Of a DNA stretch of 64,000 nt, positions 26,558 to 36,464 are shown piece by piece. Position 1 is the first letter of the stretch. Every line of letters starts with the position of its first letter. The stretch spans positions 186,001 through 250,000 of the forward strand of contig NZ_CP047491.1 of NCBI RefSeq assembly GCF_009931115.1, read 5' to 3'. The position numbers were made by a program, and so were the translations under genes. Under the pieces are notes generated by a model. The model was not told where the DNA came from and did no database searches. It saw only the letters and a program-made list of their open reading frames with translations. This DNA is from Microbulbifer hydrolyticus (lineage in GTDB: Bacteria > Pseudomonadota > Gammaproteobacteria > Pseudomonadales > Cellvibrionaceae).

Positions 26558-29215
26558 ATGGATCAAGACCAAAATGCACCGTTACGCGAAGATGTTCGTC
26601 TGCTGGGTGAGGAACTGGGCTCTGTTTTGCGCGCCCAGGCTGGCGACGCCCTGTACGACACGGTGGAGACGATTCGGCAGGTGGCCGTGGAGAGTCGCGG
26701 TCAGGGGGAGATGCCTGTAGGAAAACTACGGGAACTGCTCGACCCGCTGGATGATGAGACCCTGCTCGAAGTCGCCCGGGCCTTCAGCCAGTTCTTGAAC
26801 CTCGCCAACCTTGCCGAACAGCGCCACCGTGAGCGCCTGCGCCGCCAGCACGAGCGCTTCCCGGGAGATCCCGATACCGACCGCGGCCTGCGCCAGGTGC
26901 TGGCAGAGCTTAAGAATGCCAATGTGGGCCAGGAGCAAATCCGCCAGGTGCTGTCTGACCTCTCGGTAGAGCTGGTGCTCACCGCGCACCCCACCGAGGT
27001 GACCCGCCGTACCCTGATCCGCAAATACGACCAGATCGCCGACCTGCTGGCGGGACTGGATCGCCCGGATTGCACACCGGAGGAGAGCGATCACCTGCGC
27101 CGGCTGCTGCGGGAACAGATTCTTTCCGCGTGGAGCACCGACGAGATCCGCCGCGAGCGCCCCACCCCCGTGGATGAGGCCAAATGGGGTTTTGCCACCA
27201 TCGAGCAGTCCCTGTGGCAGGCCGTTCCCCAGGGGATGCGCGGTATCGAGGAAGAGCTGGAGCTCGCCGGCCTGGATCCCCTGCCTTCCGACTGGGTGCC
27301 CATCCGCTTCGCCTCCTGGATGGGCGGTGACCGGGATGGCAACCCCAATGTGACGGCGAAGGTAACCCGGAAGGTGCTTACGCTGGCGCGCTGGATGGCT
27401 GCCGACCTCTACCTGCGGGACGTGGAGAACCTGCTCGCAGACCTGTCTATGCACCGCGCCAGCGATGAACTGCTGGCGCGTACCGGCGCGAGCCCGGAAC
27501 CCTACCGGGTGCTGCTGCGCGAAGTGCGCGACCGCCTGCGCAACACCCGTGCCCTGATGGAAGCCCGGGTAAACGGTTCTGCGGAGCCGGAAGGCGAAAT
27601 TTACTCGAGTGGCAGCGAGCTGCACCAGGAGCTGAGCCTGATCGACCGCTCCCTGCGCGCGGTGGGCCTCGGTGCCATTGCCGATGGCCAGTTAAAGGAT
27701 ACGCTGCGTCGCCTCAACTGTTTCGGCATCACCCTGCTGCGCCTGGATATCCGTCAGGAGTCCACCCGGCATGCGAACGTGATCGATGCCATCACCCGTT
27801 TCCTGGATCTTGGCAGCTACGCCAGCTGGGGGGAGCAGGTGAAGCAGAAGTTCCTGATCAGTGAGCTGGAAAGCCGCCGCCCGCTGGTAAACGGCGCCTT
27901 TTTTGACAGTGAGTTCTGTACCGACGAAGTGCGGGAGGTGCTCGATACCTGCAAGGTGATCGCGGAGCAGGGCCCGGAAGGATTGGGTGCTTACGTGATC
28001 TCGATGGCGAGGACCTCGTCCGATGTGCTCGCAGTCATGCTGCTGCAGAAAATTGCCGGCGTGAAATCACCGATGCGCGTGGTGCCGCTGTTCGAGACCC
28101 TCGACGATCTCAACAACGCTTTCGGTACCATGAGCGCGCTGCTCGAAATCCCGTTCTACCGTGAACGCGTCAAGTCCGGTCAGGAAGTGATGATCGGCTA
28201 CTCCGACTCGGCCAAGGATGCCGGCTTCCTCGGTGCTGCCTGGGCCCAGTTCCGCGCGCAGGAAGCGCTCACTGGAATTTTCCGCGAGCACGGAATCCCG
28301 CTGACCCTGTTCCACGGCCGTGGTGGGTCCATCTCCCGCGGCGGCTCGCCCACCCGCATGGCGCTGCTGTCGCAGCCCCCGGGTTCCGTCGCCGGTCGTA
28401 TCCGCGTCACCGAACAGGGCGAAATGATCCGGGTGAAATACGGCCGCCCATCGGTGGCCGCGTATAACCTCGAGCAGTATATCGCCGCGACCCTGGAGGC
28501 GACCCTGTTGCCACCCGCGGAACCGCGCCCGGAATGGCGCGCGGAAATGGATCGCCTGACCCAGGCCTCGGTGCGCGCGTATCGAGAGGTAGTGCAGGAT
28601 GACCCGGCACTGGTGTCCTACCTGCGTACCGTCACCCCGGAAACCGAACTCAGCCGGCTTGCGCTCGGTAGCCGCCCGGCACGACGCAAGCCCGGCGGCG
28701 GTGTGGAAACACTGCGTGCGATTCCCTGGGTATTCGCCTGGACCCAGATGCGCCTGATGTTGCCCGCGTGGTTGGGTACCGGCGCCGCACTGGAAACCGG
28801 ACTGGAAAATGCGCCGGATACCCTGCGCGAGATGAGCGACCAGTGGCCGTTCTTCCAGACCGTTGTGGATATGCTGGAGATGGTGCTGGCCAAGTCGGAT
28901 ACCCGCGTCGCGCTGTGGTACGAAGAGCGCCTGACCGATGACCCGGAACAGCAGCGTCTGGGTGTGGAGTTGCGCAGCCGCCTGGCGCGCACCGTCGCCG
29001 CCCTGAGTGAGCTCACCGGCCGCGAGAGCCTGCTGGACAACAACCCGGTCATGCGCTGGTCGATCCGCGTGCGCGACCCCTATACCGATCCGCTGCACCT
29101 GCTACAGGCCGAGCTGATGGCGCGCCTGCGCACCCGCGAGGAAGACCCGGTGCTGGAAAGCGCACTGATGGTCACCATTGCCGGTATTGCGGCGGGTATG
29201 CGCAACACCGGTTAA
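26558..29215 (+). CDS. ppc: Phosphoenolpyruvate carboxylase
   Basis: 885 residues, the typical bacterial length. It carboxylates PEP to oxaloacetate to refill the TCA cycle. Start ATG 26558 follows GGGGGAG; the longer frame from 26393 crosses the promoter region. Active-site patterns are present: VLTAHPTEVTRR with the catalytic His, SWMGGDRDGNPNVT, GYSDSAKDAGF, FHGRGGSISRGG, and the invariant C-terminal MRNTG. It is a single gene with its own terminator, under a possible HexR operator. Confidence 0.97.
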   Translation: MDQDQNAPLREDVRLLGEELGSVLRAQAGDALYDTVETIRQVAVESRGQGEMPVGKLRELLDPLDDETLLEVARAFSQFLNLANLAEQRHRERLRRQHERFPGDPDTDRGLRQVLAELKNANVGQEQIRQVLSDLSVELVLTAHPTEVTRRTLIRKYDQIADLLAGLDRPDCTPEESDHLRRLLREQILSAWSTDEIRRERPTPVDEAKWGFATIEQSLWQAVPQGMRGIEEELELAGLDPLPSDWVPIRFASWMGGDRDGNPNVTAKVTRKVLTLARWMAADLYLRDVENLLADLSMHRASDELLARTGASPEPYRVLLREVRDRLRNTRALMEARVNGSAEPEGEIYSSGSELHQELSLIDRSLRAVGLGAIADGQLKDTLRRLNCFGITLLRLDIRQESTRHANVIDAITRFLDLGSYASWGEQVKQKFLISELESRRPLVNGAFFDSEFCTDEVREVLDTCKVIAEQGPEGLGAYVISMARTSSDVLAVMLLQKIAGVKSPMRVVPLFETLDDLNNAFGTMSALLEIPFYRERVKSGQEVMIGYSDSAKDAGFLGAAWAQFRAQEALTGIFREHGIPLTLFHGRGGSISRGGSPTRMALLSQPPGSVAGRIRVTEQGEMIRVKYGRPSVAAYNLEQYIAATLEATLLPPAEPRPEWRAEMDRLTQASVRAYREVVQDDPALVSYLRTVTPETELSRLALGSRPARRKPGGGVETLRAIPWVFAWTQMRLMLPAWLGTGAALETGLENAPDTLREMSDQWPFFQTVVDMLEMVLAKSDTRVALWYEERLTDDPEQQRLGVELRSRLARTVAALSELTGRESLLDNNPVMRWSIRVRDPYTDPLHLLQAELMARLRTREEDPVLESALMVTIAGIAAGMRNTG

Positions 29216-29239
29216 CAGATCAGGGCAGAGGTTGAAGCT

Positions 29240-29273
29240 GCGGCGGCCAGAAATGGCCGCCGCTTTCGTTTTT
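29240..29273 (+). terminator. Terminator of ppc
   Basis: GCGGCGGCCA pairs with TGGCCGCCGC around GAAA, followed by TTTCGTTTTT. Confidence 0.85.
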
Positions 29274-29324
29274 GAAGCCCGGCGGGGTGCCGGGACGTCG
29301 TTCAGGGAAGATCGCTAGAACGAA

Positions 29325-30791
29325 TTAATGCTCGGGTTTTTCCGGGCGGAATACGCCGACATTTTTGTAGCCTTCGTCCAGCAGGTGCGACGCATGCAGT
29401 TGGCTCATCACGCCGCGGGCGCAGTACAGCAGGTACTGTTTTTCCTTGTCGAGTTTCTGGAATGCCGTACTCAGACGATAAAACGGGATTGTTTCCACTT
29501 CTGCATTTTCCAGCTCCAGAGGGTTCACCTCTTCCTCTGTCGGGTGGCGAATGTCGATCACAATGGCATCGCCCGGCTCGGTGACAATTTCCACCGGCGG
29601 CGCATCTTCGCCCAGGTCTTGCATCACTTCGTCGATATTCTGCATCACCCGGTTGCCAATGGCGCGATCCAAAACGGTGAAGTCGAAGCGGGTTTCCTCG
29701 TGCAGGACTTTTTCCATTTTCGCGCGGGTGGTGGGCTTCACTGAAATCACACCGCAGTATTCCGGCATATTCGCCGCAAACTCCTCGGTGCCGATTTCGC
29801 GCGCGGTGCGGATGATGTCAGTCTTGTCGGATGTGATCAGCGGGCGCAGCACCAGGGTGTCGGTCACGCTGTCGATCACCGCGAGGTTTTTCAGGGTCTG
29901 GCTGGATACCTGGGCGATGGCTTCACCGGTCACTACTGCGTCTACGTCCAGCTCCTTGGCGACGGCGGAGGCGGCGCGCAGCATCATGCGCTTCAGGGTG
30001 ACGCCCATATAGGAGTCGTCGACCTGCTCGAGGATTTCCGCCACCACTTCATCAAAGGGAACCGTGATGAATTTTACCCGGTGAGAGGCGCCGTATTTTT
30101 CCCACAGGTAAAACGCCACTTCCTTGACGCCCAATTCGTGCTGGCGTCCGCCGAGGTTGAAAAACAGGAAGTGGGTGCGAATGCCGCGCTTCATGGTGAG
30201 GTAGCTGGACACGGTGGAGTCGAAGCCGCCGGAAACCAATGAAAGTACCGGGTCCTGGGTGCCAAGCGGAAAGCCACCGAGGCCCTGATGCAGCTGTTCA
30301 ATGACGTTGAGTTTGTCGTGGCGGACTTCCAGCTTGACGGTGATATCCGGGTTCTTGAGTTTTACCCCCGCTGCCTCGGTATTCTTGTTGAGGCCGCCGC
30401 CCACATACTGCTCTACGTCGAGGGACTGAAAATCGTGCTTGCCGGTGCGTTTAACGCGCACGCAGAAGGTCTTGCCCGCGAGCTGCGGCCCCCAGATCGG
30501 AAGGGTCTTCTGGTAGATGTCGTCCAGGTCGCCAAGGGGGAACTGCTGAACGCGGGCAAAGTTGGCAATGCCGGGAGTGTGCGCCAGTACCTCTTCAATG
30601 CGGTCGCAAAGGTGGGATACTGCATCGGGTGCAATGACATCAATTTTTTCCCAGTCTTTCTGCACCTTGATGCGGTCGTCCAGCTGCCGCATTAGCTTGC
30701 GCAGGTTGTCGGCAAGCTGGCGTGACATGCGCTTGCGTACCGGGTTGCTCTTGATGGTGATCTCTGGGAAAAACTTTACGACGAAGTGCAT
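29325..30791 (-). CDS. thiI: tRNA 4-thiouridine synthetase with rhodanese domain
   Basis: 488 residues from the ATG at 30791; the first 16 codons of the longer frame are not family-like, whereas MHFVVKFFPEITIKS is. ThiI uses IscS-derived sulfur to form s4U8 in tRNA and helps make the thiazole of thiamine. It has a ferredoxin-like and THUMP region (about 1-170), the PP-loop VSGGFDSTVS, the catalytic Cys in MPEYCGVIS, and a C-terminal rhodanese domain with Cys in YCARGVMS. Both catalytic cysteines of the E. coli enzyme are kept. Confidence 0.95.
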   Translation of the reverse strand: MHFVVKFFPEITIKSNPVRKRMSRQLADNLRKLMRQLDDRIKVQKDWEKIDVIAPDAVSHLCDRIEEVLAHTPGIANFARVQQFPLGDLDDIYQKTLPIWGPQLAGKTFCVRVKRTGKHDFQSLDVEQYVGGGLNKNTEAAGVKLKNPDITVKLEVRHDKLNVIEQLHQGLGGFPLGTQDPVLSLVSGGFDSTVSSYLTMKRGIRTHFLFFNLGGRQHELGVKEVAFYLWEKYGASHRVKFITVPFDEVVAEILEQVDDSYMGVTLKRMMLRAASAVAKELDVDAVVTGEAIAQVSSQTLKNLAVIDSVTDTLVLRPLITSDKTDIIRTAREIGTEEFAANMPEYCGVISVKPTTRAKMEKVLHEETRFDFTVLDRAIGNRVMQNIDEVMQDLGEDAPPVEIVTEPGDAIVIDIRHPTEEEVNPLELENAEVETIPFYRLSTAFQKLDKEKQYLLYCARGVMSQLHASHLLDEGYKNVGVFRPEKPEH

Positions 30792-30895
30792 GTGAATGTG
30801 CCGGAACCGCTGTTGAATTTGAGGCCGGGATCGAACCATCGCGCTTCCCGGGAAAGGTGGCGAATTATAAACTCGCTATCGGGAATTTGCTTGTG

Positions 30896-30910
30896 GCACT
30901 AAAATGGTGC
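30896..30910 (+). promoter_or_regulatory. NtrC-like enhancer site 1 of glnA
   Basis: GCACTAAAATGGTGC agrees with the NtrC dyad GCACC-N5-GGTGC at 9 of 10 positions. It lies about 170 bases before the -24 box. Confidence 0.7.
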
Positions 30911-30926
30911 TTTTCGTGACTTGCTG

Positions 30927-30941
30927 GCCCCAAAATAGTGC
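30927..30941 (+). promoter_or_regulatory. NtrC-like enhancer site 2 of glnA
   Basis: GCCCCAAAATAGTGC, a weaker dyad 31 bases (three helix turns) after site 1, so both sites lie on the same face. Confidence 0.5.
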
Positions 30942-31068
30942 ATGCGGCTCTTTGGGGGCACCATTTTTGGGACTACTGTGTTTGTGCCGTAGTGGCAGGT
31001 GACTCAAAACCGGCCGCTGTTGTTGGGCTCAGCACCCCGGATAAGATCTATAGCCCGTTTGCCCCAAT

Positions 31069-31085
31069 TTGGCACACTCCTTGCT
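31069..31085 (+). promoter_or_regulatory. Sigma-54 promoter of glnA
   Basis: TTGGCACACTCCTTGCT has GG and GC exactly 12 bases apart and matches the -24/-12 form TGGCAC-N5-TTGC. It is about 70 bases before the start codon. Confidence 0.9.
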
Positions 31086-31151
31086 TCGACTGTTGCCACA
31101 AGACAATGCGAATTGGCGCAACACATAACTTTTCATTCTTGGAGGACTGCA

Positions 31152-32558
31152 ATGTCAGCGAAAACGCTCGGACTGATTAAAGAGAGCGAAGCCAAATGGG
31201 TAGACCTGCGCTTCACCGATACCAAAGGTAAGGAACAACACGTTTCCATTCCGTCTAAGGAAGTTGGCGGCGAGTTCTTCGAAGAAGGCAAGATGTTCGA
31301 CGGTTCCTCCATCGCAGGTTGGAAGGGCATCAACGAATCCGACATGATCCTGATGCCGGACGACGAAACCTCTTTCCTGGACCCGTTCACCGACGAAGCG
31401 ACTGTCATCATTCGCTGTAACATTGTCGACCCGATCACCGGCCAGGGCTACGAGCGCGACCCGCGTTCCATCGCGCTGCGCGCCGAGGAATACCTGAAGT
31501 CCACCGGTTTCGGTGATACCGCGCTGTTCGGTCCGGAGCCCGAGTTCTTCGTATTCGACGACATCACCTGGGGTGCCGAAATGGGTGGCGCCTTCTACAA
31601 AATCAATTCTGAAGAAGCGGCCTGGTCTTCCGGTGCCTCTTTCGCGGAAGGCAACATGGGTCACCGTCCGGGCGTTAAGGGCGGCTACTTCCCGGTTCCG
31701 CCGGTCGACTCCCTGCACGATATCCGCGCTGCCATGTGTTCCGCGATGGAAGCCATGGGCCTGGAAATTGAAGTACACCACCACGAAGTGGGTACTGCTG
31801 GCCAGTGTGAAATCGGCGTTGGCGCCAACACCCTGACCAAGAAAGCGGACGAGGTTCAGATCCTGAAGTACGCGGTACACAACGTAGCGCACGCTTACGG
31901 CAAAACCGCGACCTTCATGCCCAAGCCGCTGGTAGGTGACAACGGTTCCGGTATGCACGTGCACCAGTCCTTCAGCAAAGACGGCGTAAACCAGTTCGCC
32001 GGTGACGCTTACGCTGGCCTGTCTGAAACTGCCCTGTTCTACATCGGCGGTATCATCAAGCACGCGCGCGCTCTGAACGCGATCTGTAACTCTTCCACCA
32101 ACTCTTACAAGCGTCTGGTTCCGGGCTTCGAAGCGCCGGTAATCCTGGCCTACTCCGCGCGCAACCGCTCTGCGTCCATCCGTATTCCGTTCGTGCCGAG
32201 CCCGAAAGGCAAGCGTATCGAGACCCGCTTCCCGGATCCGACCGCCAACCCGTACCTGGCCTTTGCAGCCCTGCTGATGGCTGGCCTCGACGGCGTGAAG
32301 AACAAGATCCACCCGGGCGACGCTGCGGACAAGGACCTGTACGACCTGCCGGCAGAAGAGCTGGCCGAGTACCCGACCGTTGCTTCCAGCCTGGAACAGG
32401 CTCTGGACTGCCTGGATCAGGACCGCGCGTTCCTGACCGAAGGTGGTGTATTCACCGACGACGCCATCGACGCCTTCATCGAACTGAAGCGCGAAGAGGT
32501 GCAGCGTGTGAACATGACCACTCACCCGGTTGAGTTCGAGCTGTATTACTCTGTATAA
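31152..32558 (+). CDS. glnA: Glutamine synthetase type I
   Basis: 468 residues; the ATG at 31152 follows GGAGG. It joins ammonia to glutamate using ATP, the main entry of nitrogen. Metal and ATP residues are kept: [19 protein letters not shown], the latch region with NRSASIRIP, and the adenylylation site Tyr397 in [10 protein letters not shown] at exactly the enterobacterial position. Adenylylation by GlnE is therefore expected. Transcription should follow the sigma-54 promoter and NtrC sites upstream. Confidence 0.98.
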   Translation: MSAKTLGLIKESEAKWVDLRFTDTKGKEQHVSIPSKEVGGEFFEEGKMFDGSSIAGWKGINESDMILMPDDETSFLDPFTDEATVIIRCNIVDPITGQGYERDPRSIALRAEEYLKSTGFGDTALFGPEPEFFVFDDITWGAEMGGAFYKINSEEAAWSSGASFAEGNMGHRPGVKGGYFPVPPVDSLHDIRAAMCSAMEAMGLEIEVHHHEVGTAGQCEIGVGANTLTKKADEVQILKYAVHNVAHAYGKTATFMPKPLVGDNGSGMHVHQSFSKDGVNQFAGDAYAGLSETALFYIGGIIKHARALNAICNSSTNSYKRLVPGFEAPVILAYSARNRSASIRIPFVPSPKGKRIETRFPDPTANPYLAFAALLMAGLDGVKNKIHPGDAADKDLYDLPAEELAEYPTVASSLEQALDCLDQDRAFLTEGGVFTDDAIDAFIELKREEVQRVNMTTHPVEFELYYSV

Positions 32559-32684
32559 AAACGGCGAGAGCGCCCCGGCCTTAAACGCCGCAGGCGCTAC
32601 CGTTTAAAACGGAGTATCATCTGAGCGCCGCCGCCGGGCTCTGTTCATACAGCGGTCTGGTGAGAACGGTGCAAAGATGACGAG

Positions 32685-32717
32685 AAAGCCCACACCCGCA
32701 AGGTGTGGGCTTTTTTT
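32685..32717 (+). terminator. Terminator of glnA
   Basis: AAAGCCCACACC pairs with GGTGTGGGCTTT around CGCAA, with a run of seven T. The region 32559-32684 before it holds no recognised gene. Confidence 0.9.
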
Positions 32718-32793
32718 ATGCGGGTAGAGGAGAGAGGAGTACACTAGCCTTTACTATGCAACCTCAAATAGAAAGTGAGAGGCAGGAAAGCCC

Positions 32794-33462
32794 ATGATCA
32801 GGTGGATTGCACTGCTGGCGGTGTTGCTGGCTGCGCCGGTTCTGGCGCAGCAGGACTCGGCGGCCGATGACAAAAAGGCGAGTGGCACCTCAGGTGGCAG
32901 CGTATACAAGATTGTCGGACCGGATGGCCGGGTGACATTCAGTGACAGCCCCCCCGCTGGCCAGAAAGCCGAGAAGGTCGAGATAGGCCCCATCAACGTA
33001 CAGCCCATCGCGCCGAAGCAGCCGTTGCGGACACGTAAGCTGTCCCCCGGGGATAGGCGCGACCGCGATGACTACGAGGGCCCGGTTAACTTTGCGATCG
33101 TGAGCCCCGCCAATGACGCCACCATCCCGCCGGGGCAGCGGTTTGTCGTGCTGCAGGTCGCCCTCGACCCTGTCCCCAAAGACGGCTACGAATTCTTTGT
33201 TGTGGTTGACGGTCAGCGCTGGTCGGGTACGTCGTCCGGTACCAGCCTGGATATCTCGGCACTGGAGCGCGGCACGCATACGATACAGGCGGTGTTGCTA
33301 GGTGCTGGTGGGCGCCCCCTGGCCCAGTCCCAGGCCATCCAGGTCCATGTAAAGCGTCCCGGTGGTCAGATCCCCGATTTCCCTGCCGAACAGGCGCCGC
33401 AGATGCCGAAGTTACCCCAGGCCCCCGGCGTCGCCAGGCCCCCCAAACCACAGCCGCGCTAA
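32794..33462 (+). CDS. DUF4124 protein, secreted, in the gln-ntr locus
   Basis: 222 residues with signal peptide (WIALLAVLLAAPVLAQ), start behind AGGA. The DUF4124 segment has VYKIVGPDGRVTFSDSPP (about residues 35-52), a small beta unit of periplasmic proteins. A second beta domain follows (FAIVSPANDATIPPGQRF, AVLLGAGGRPLAQSQ), then a proline-rich tail. DUF4124 genes are often found between glnA and ntrB in gammaproteobacteria; the functional reason is unknown. Another DUF4124 gene is at 43935. Confidence 0.8.
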   Translation: MIRWIALLAVLLAAPVLAQQDSAADDKKASGTSGGSVYKIVGPDGRVTFSDSPPAGQKAEKVEIGPINVQPIAPKQPLRTRKLSPGDRRDRDDYEGPVNFAIVSPANDATIPPGQRFVVLQVALDPVPKDGYEFFVVVDGQRWSGTSSGTSLDISALERGTHTIQAVLLGAGGRPLAQSQAIQVHVKRPGGQIPDFPAEQAPQMPKLPQAPGVARPPKPQPR

Positions 33463-33640
33463 CCGACCGCCTCGCTAACTGCGAGGGCGGCGGCAATACC
33501 CTGCCGCAATGACCTTGAGCGCCGGGGGCTCCCCACCCGGTGCCCAAATCGCTGGACGCGCCCGTCCGCGCTCGCCCGACACCCCCGTAACTTGCCCCGC
33601 GCCCGTTTCTGAGCATCAAAGCTGGCTGTTTTTTGCTCTG

Positions 33641-33657
33641 TGCACGATTTTGGTGCA
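33641..33657 (+). promoter_or_regulatory. NtrC-like enhancer site of ntrBC
   Basis: TGCACGATTTTGGTGCA fits TGCACC-N5-GGTGCA at 11 of 12 positions. It is about 85 bases before the -24 box. Confidence 0.75.
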
Positions 33658-33723
33658 TCATCTTGTGAGGTCGGCCACCGGCGCCCCTGAAACCCTCTCC
33701 TGTGTCCGGTTTTTTGCGCCATT

Positions 33724-33740
33724 TTGGTTTGCTTCTTGCA
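33724..33740 (+). promoter_or_regulatory. Sigma-54 promoter of ntrBC
   Basis: TTGGTTTGCTTCTTGCA has GG and GC 12 bases apart and a perfect TTGCA. The -24 half is less perfect than in glnA, so weaker promoter activity is expected. Confidence 0.75.
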
Positions 33741-33786
33741 CTCCCAATAGGCGAGCCGAAGCAATGAACGAAATCGGACCCCCTGA

Positions 33787-34860
33787 ATGCTCAATGATCG
33801 CCAGCTACGCCTGCTTTTGGACAACCTTACCTCGGCCGTTTTGGTGCTCGATGAAAACCTGTCCCTCTGCTACCTGAACTCGGCTGCCGAGGATCTGGTG
33901 GCGGCTTCCAGCGCCCGCTCTATTGGCCTGCCTCTCGACGAGGTCGTGCGCGAGTCTCGCTCCTCTGAGCAGGCGCTGCGCTCGGCACTGGCCACCGGCG
34001 AAAAATACACGGTCCGGCGCGCCTTGTGGCTGCTGCACAACCTGGAAGAGTGCACCGTGGACTACTCGGTGACACCCCTCACCGAGCTGGGCCTGTTGCT
34101 GCTGGAGGTCCAGTCCATGGACCGCCTGCTGCGCATCGCACGTGAAGATGCGCTGATCTCAGCCCAGGAGACCACGCGCAACCTGGTGCGAGGCATGGCC
34201 CACGAAGTGAAAAATCCGCTGGGAGGAATTCGCGGAGCGGCACAGTTGCTGCAAAGGGAATTGAGTGACCTGGAGGATGACGGCCTCGGTGAGTACACCC
34301 AGATCATCATCGAAGAGGCAGACCGACTGCGCAATCTGGTGGACCGGATGCTGGGGCCGCGCCAGCCGGTGAGGTTGCAATCGGTCAACGTGCATTCAAT
34401 CACCGAGCGCGTGGCGCAGCTGATCGAGGCCGAGTGCGACGGGGCGTTGATCATCCGGCGGGACTACGACCCGTCGATTCCGGATATTCCGGCTGATAGC
34501 GAACAGCTGATTCAGGCGGTACTGAATATTGCCCGCAACGCGATGCAGGCGATTGCCGAAAGCATTGGCCTGGAGGAAGGAGACCTGACCATACGCACCC
34601 GGGTGCAGCGGCAGTTCACCATCGGCCGGAGGCATTGTCCGCTTGTATGCCGCATTGACATCGTGGACAACGGCCCGGGAATTCCGGAAGACATCCGCGA
34701 GCGGATTTTTTATCCGATGATTTCCGGGCGCGCCGAGGGCTCGGGGCTGGGGCTTTCCATCTCCCAGCACATCATTAACCAGCACCGGGGGCTGATCAAA
34801 TGCGAGAGCCAGCCCGGGCAGACGGAATTCCAGATTTATTTACCACTGGCGAATGAGTAG
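33787..34860 (+). CDS. ntrB: Nitrogen regulation sensor kinase NtrB
   Basis: 357 residues, soluble. A PAS domain (about 1-115: LDNLTSAVLVLDENLSLCYLN) is followed by the H box with His139 in GMAHEVKNPLGGIRG and the ATPase domain with NIARNAMQAI, DNGPGI and GSGLGLSIS. With PII protein it phosphorylates NtrC at low nitrogen. The start lacks a strong ribosome binding site. It is followed by ntrC after 75 bases. Confidence 0.96.
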   Translation: MLNDRQLRLLLDNLTSAVLVLDENLSLCYLNSAAEDLVAASSARSIGLPLDEVVRESRSSEQALRSALATGEKYTVRRALWLLHNLEECTVDYSVTPLTELGLLLLEVQSMDRLLRIAREDALISAQETTRNLVRGMAHEVKNPLGGIRGAAQLLQRELSDLEDDGLGEYTQIIIEEADRLRNLVDRMLGPRQPVRLQSVNVHSITERVAQLIEAECDGALIIRRDYDPSIPDIPADSEQLIQAVLNIARNAMQAIAESIGLEEGDLTIRTRVQRQFTIGRRHCPLVCRIDIVDNGPGIPEDIRERIFYPMISGRAEGSGLGLSISQHIINQHRGLIKCESQPGQTEFQIYLPLANE

Positions 34861-34935
34861 CAAAACGGCGAACAAGCCAGTGGCAAAACCAAGACCAGAA
34901 CTATTAGAACGTAATCACAGAGCCGGAAAAGTACT

Positions 34936-36348
34936 ATGAACAATCGCGTATGGATCATTGATGACGACCGCTCCATCCGCTGGGTGCTGGAGCGCGCCCT
35001 TTCCCGGGCGGGGATCGAAACAACCTGCTATGAAAATGGCGACCGCGCGCTGGACGATTTTTACAGCGAATCACCAGATGTGGTGATCAGCGACATTCGC
35101 ATGCCCGGCTCGGATGGTTTCAAGCTGCTGCAACGATTCCAGGCCGAACGCCCCGCCCTGCCCATCATCATCATGACTGCCCACTCGGATCTCGACAGTG
35201 CGGTAGCTGCTTACCAGGGTGGCGCTTTCGAATATCTGCCCAAACCGTTTGATGTCGATGAGGCCGTGGCGGTCACACGCCGCGCGCTGGCACATGCCAA
35301 CGAGCAGGAACCGGAAGAGCCGGTGATCATCGAAAATGGTACCGGCAATAAGGAAATTATCGGCGAGGCGCCGGCGATGCAGGAAGTATTCCGTGCAATC
35401 GGCCGCCTTTCCCACTCCAATATCACCGTGCTGATCAACGGTGAGTCCGGTACCGGTAAAGAGCTCGTGGCAGCGGCGCTGCACAATCATAGCCCGCGTA
35501 AAAATCAGCCGTTTATCGCACTCAATATGGCTGCGATCCCCAAGGATCTGATGGAGTCCGAGCTGTTCGGGCACGAGAAAGGGGCGTTTACTGGCGCAAG
35601 TTCACAGCGCGCCGGTCGCTTCGAGCAGGCCAACGGCGGCACCCTGTTTCTGGATGAAATCGGGGACATGCCCGCAGAGACCCAGACCCGTCTGCTGCGG
35701 GTATTGGCAGACGGCGAGTTTTATCGGGTCGGTGGCCACACTCCGGTAAAAGTAGACGTGCGAATTATCGCTGCCACCCACCAGGATCTCGAGCGGCTGG
35801 TCGAACAACACAAGTTCCGCGAAGACCTTTTTCACCGCCTCAACGTTATTCGTATCCACATTCCCCGTCTCGCCGACCGTCGCGAAGATATCCCGCGCTT
35901 GGTGCGTCACTTCTTCAACAGCGCCGCCAAGGACCTCGGGGTCGAGCCGAAAATCCTGTTAAAGGAGACGGAAGAATACCTCTCCGGGCTGGACTGGCCG
36001 GGTAATGTGCGACAGCTGGAGAACACCTGCCGCTGGATCACGGTGATGGCCTCCGGCCGCGAAGTACTCGTCGATGACCTGCCACCGGAACTTCATCAGC
36101 AGGGTGCCACCACCGAGGCACCGCAGGACTGGCAAAAGGCATTGCGTCTTTGGGCCGACCAGGCATTGGCCACCGGGCAGCGGGAGATTCTCAGCGAGGC
36201 GGTGCCCGCCTTCGAGCGTGCCCTGATCGAGATCGCGCTCAAGCACACCGCCGGACGCAAACGCGATGCGGCCGAACTGCTCGGGTGGGGACGCAACACC
36301 CTGACCCGCAAATTGAAAGAACTGGGTATGAATGGCGGCGAAGACTGA
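34936..36348 (+). CDS. ntrC: Nitrogen regulation response regulator NtrC
   Basis: 470 residues. The receiver has DDD (9-11) and phosphoacceptor Asp53 in ISDIRMPG. The AAA+ domain has Walker A GESGTGKE, the sigma-54 contact GAFTGA, and Walker [10 protein letters not shown] Fis-type helix-turn-helix ends the protein ([20 protein letters not shown]). It should activate the glnA and ntrBC promoters described here. Confidence 0.97.
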   Translation: MNNRVWIIDDDRSIRWVLERALSRAGIETTCYENGDRALDDFYSESPDVVISDIRMPGSDGFKLLQRFQAERPALPIIIMTAHSDLDSAVAAYQGGAFEYLPKPFDVDEAVAVTRRALAHANEQEPEEPVIIENGTGNKEIIGEAPAMQEVFRAIGRLSHSNITVLINGESGTGKELVAAALHNHSPRKNQPFIALNMAAIPKDLMESELFGHEKGAFTGASSQRAGRFEQANGGTLFLDEIGDMPAETQTRLLRVLADGEFYRVGGHTPVKVDVRIIAATHQDLERLVEQHKFREDLFHRLNVIRIHIPRLADRREDIPRLVRHFFNSAAKDLGVEPKILLKETEEYLSGLDWPGNVRQLENTCRWITVMASGREVLVDDLPPELHQQGATTEAPQDWQKALRLWADQALATGQREILSEAVPAFERALIEIALKHTAGRKRDAAELLGWGRNTLTRKLKELGMNGGED

Positions 36349-36371
36349 CGCTTCTGTTTGACTCCCACACG

Positions 36372-36390
36372 GAGCTTCGCCTCGAAGCTC
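36372..36390 (+). terminator. Short hairpin after ntrC
   Basis: GAGCTTCG pairs with CGAAGCTC around CCT. No T tract; it precedes a stronger terminator. Confidence 0.35.
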
Positions 36391-36396
36391 AAATCA

Positions 36397-36432
36397 CAAC
36401 AGCGCCCGGCCAGCCCGGGCGCTGTTGCTTTT
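36397..36432 (+). terminator. Terminator of ntrBC
   Basis: CAACAGCGCCCGG pairs perfectly with CCGGGCGCTGTTG (13 bp), followed by CTTTT. The opposing DUF3833 gene ends just beyond it. Confidence 0.85.
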
Positions 36433-36464
36433 ACTGGTTGTGTATATGTGTAAACCCCCGGCAT

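Larger units (their letters stand above)
30792..31151. promoter_or_regulatory. thiI-glnA divergent control region
   Basis: 360 bases with two NtrC-like boxes at 30896 and 30927, a weaker one near 30958 (GCACC-ATTTT-TGG), and a sigma-54 promoter at 31069-31085. No gene is present. No thiI promoter was identified. Confidence 0.6.
33463..33786. promoter_or_regulatory. Control region of ntrBC
   Basis: 324 bases holding an NtrC box and a sigma-54 promoter, but no terminator for the DUF4124 gene, so some readthrough is possible. Confidence 0.6.

Noticed and set aside
31155-32525. 456-codon minus-strand frame opposite glnA
   Set aside because: Shadow frame; glutamine synthetase is certain on the plus strand.
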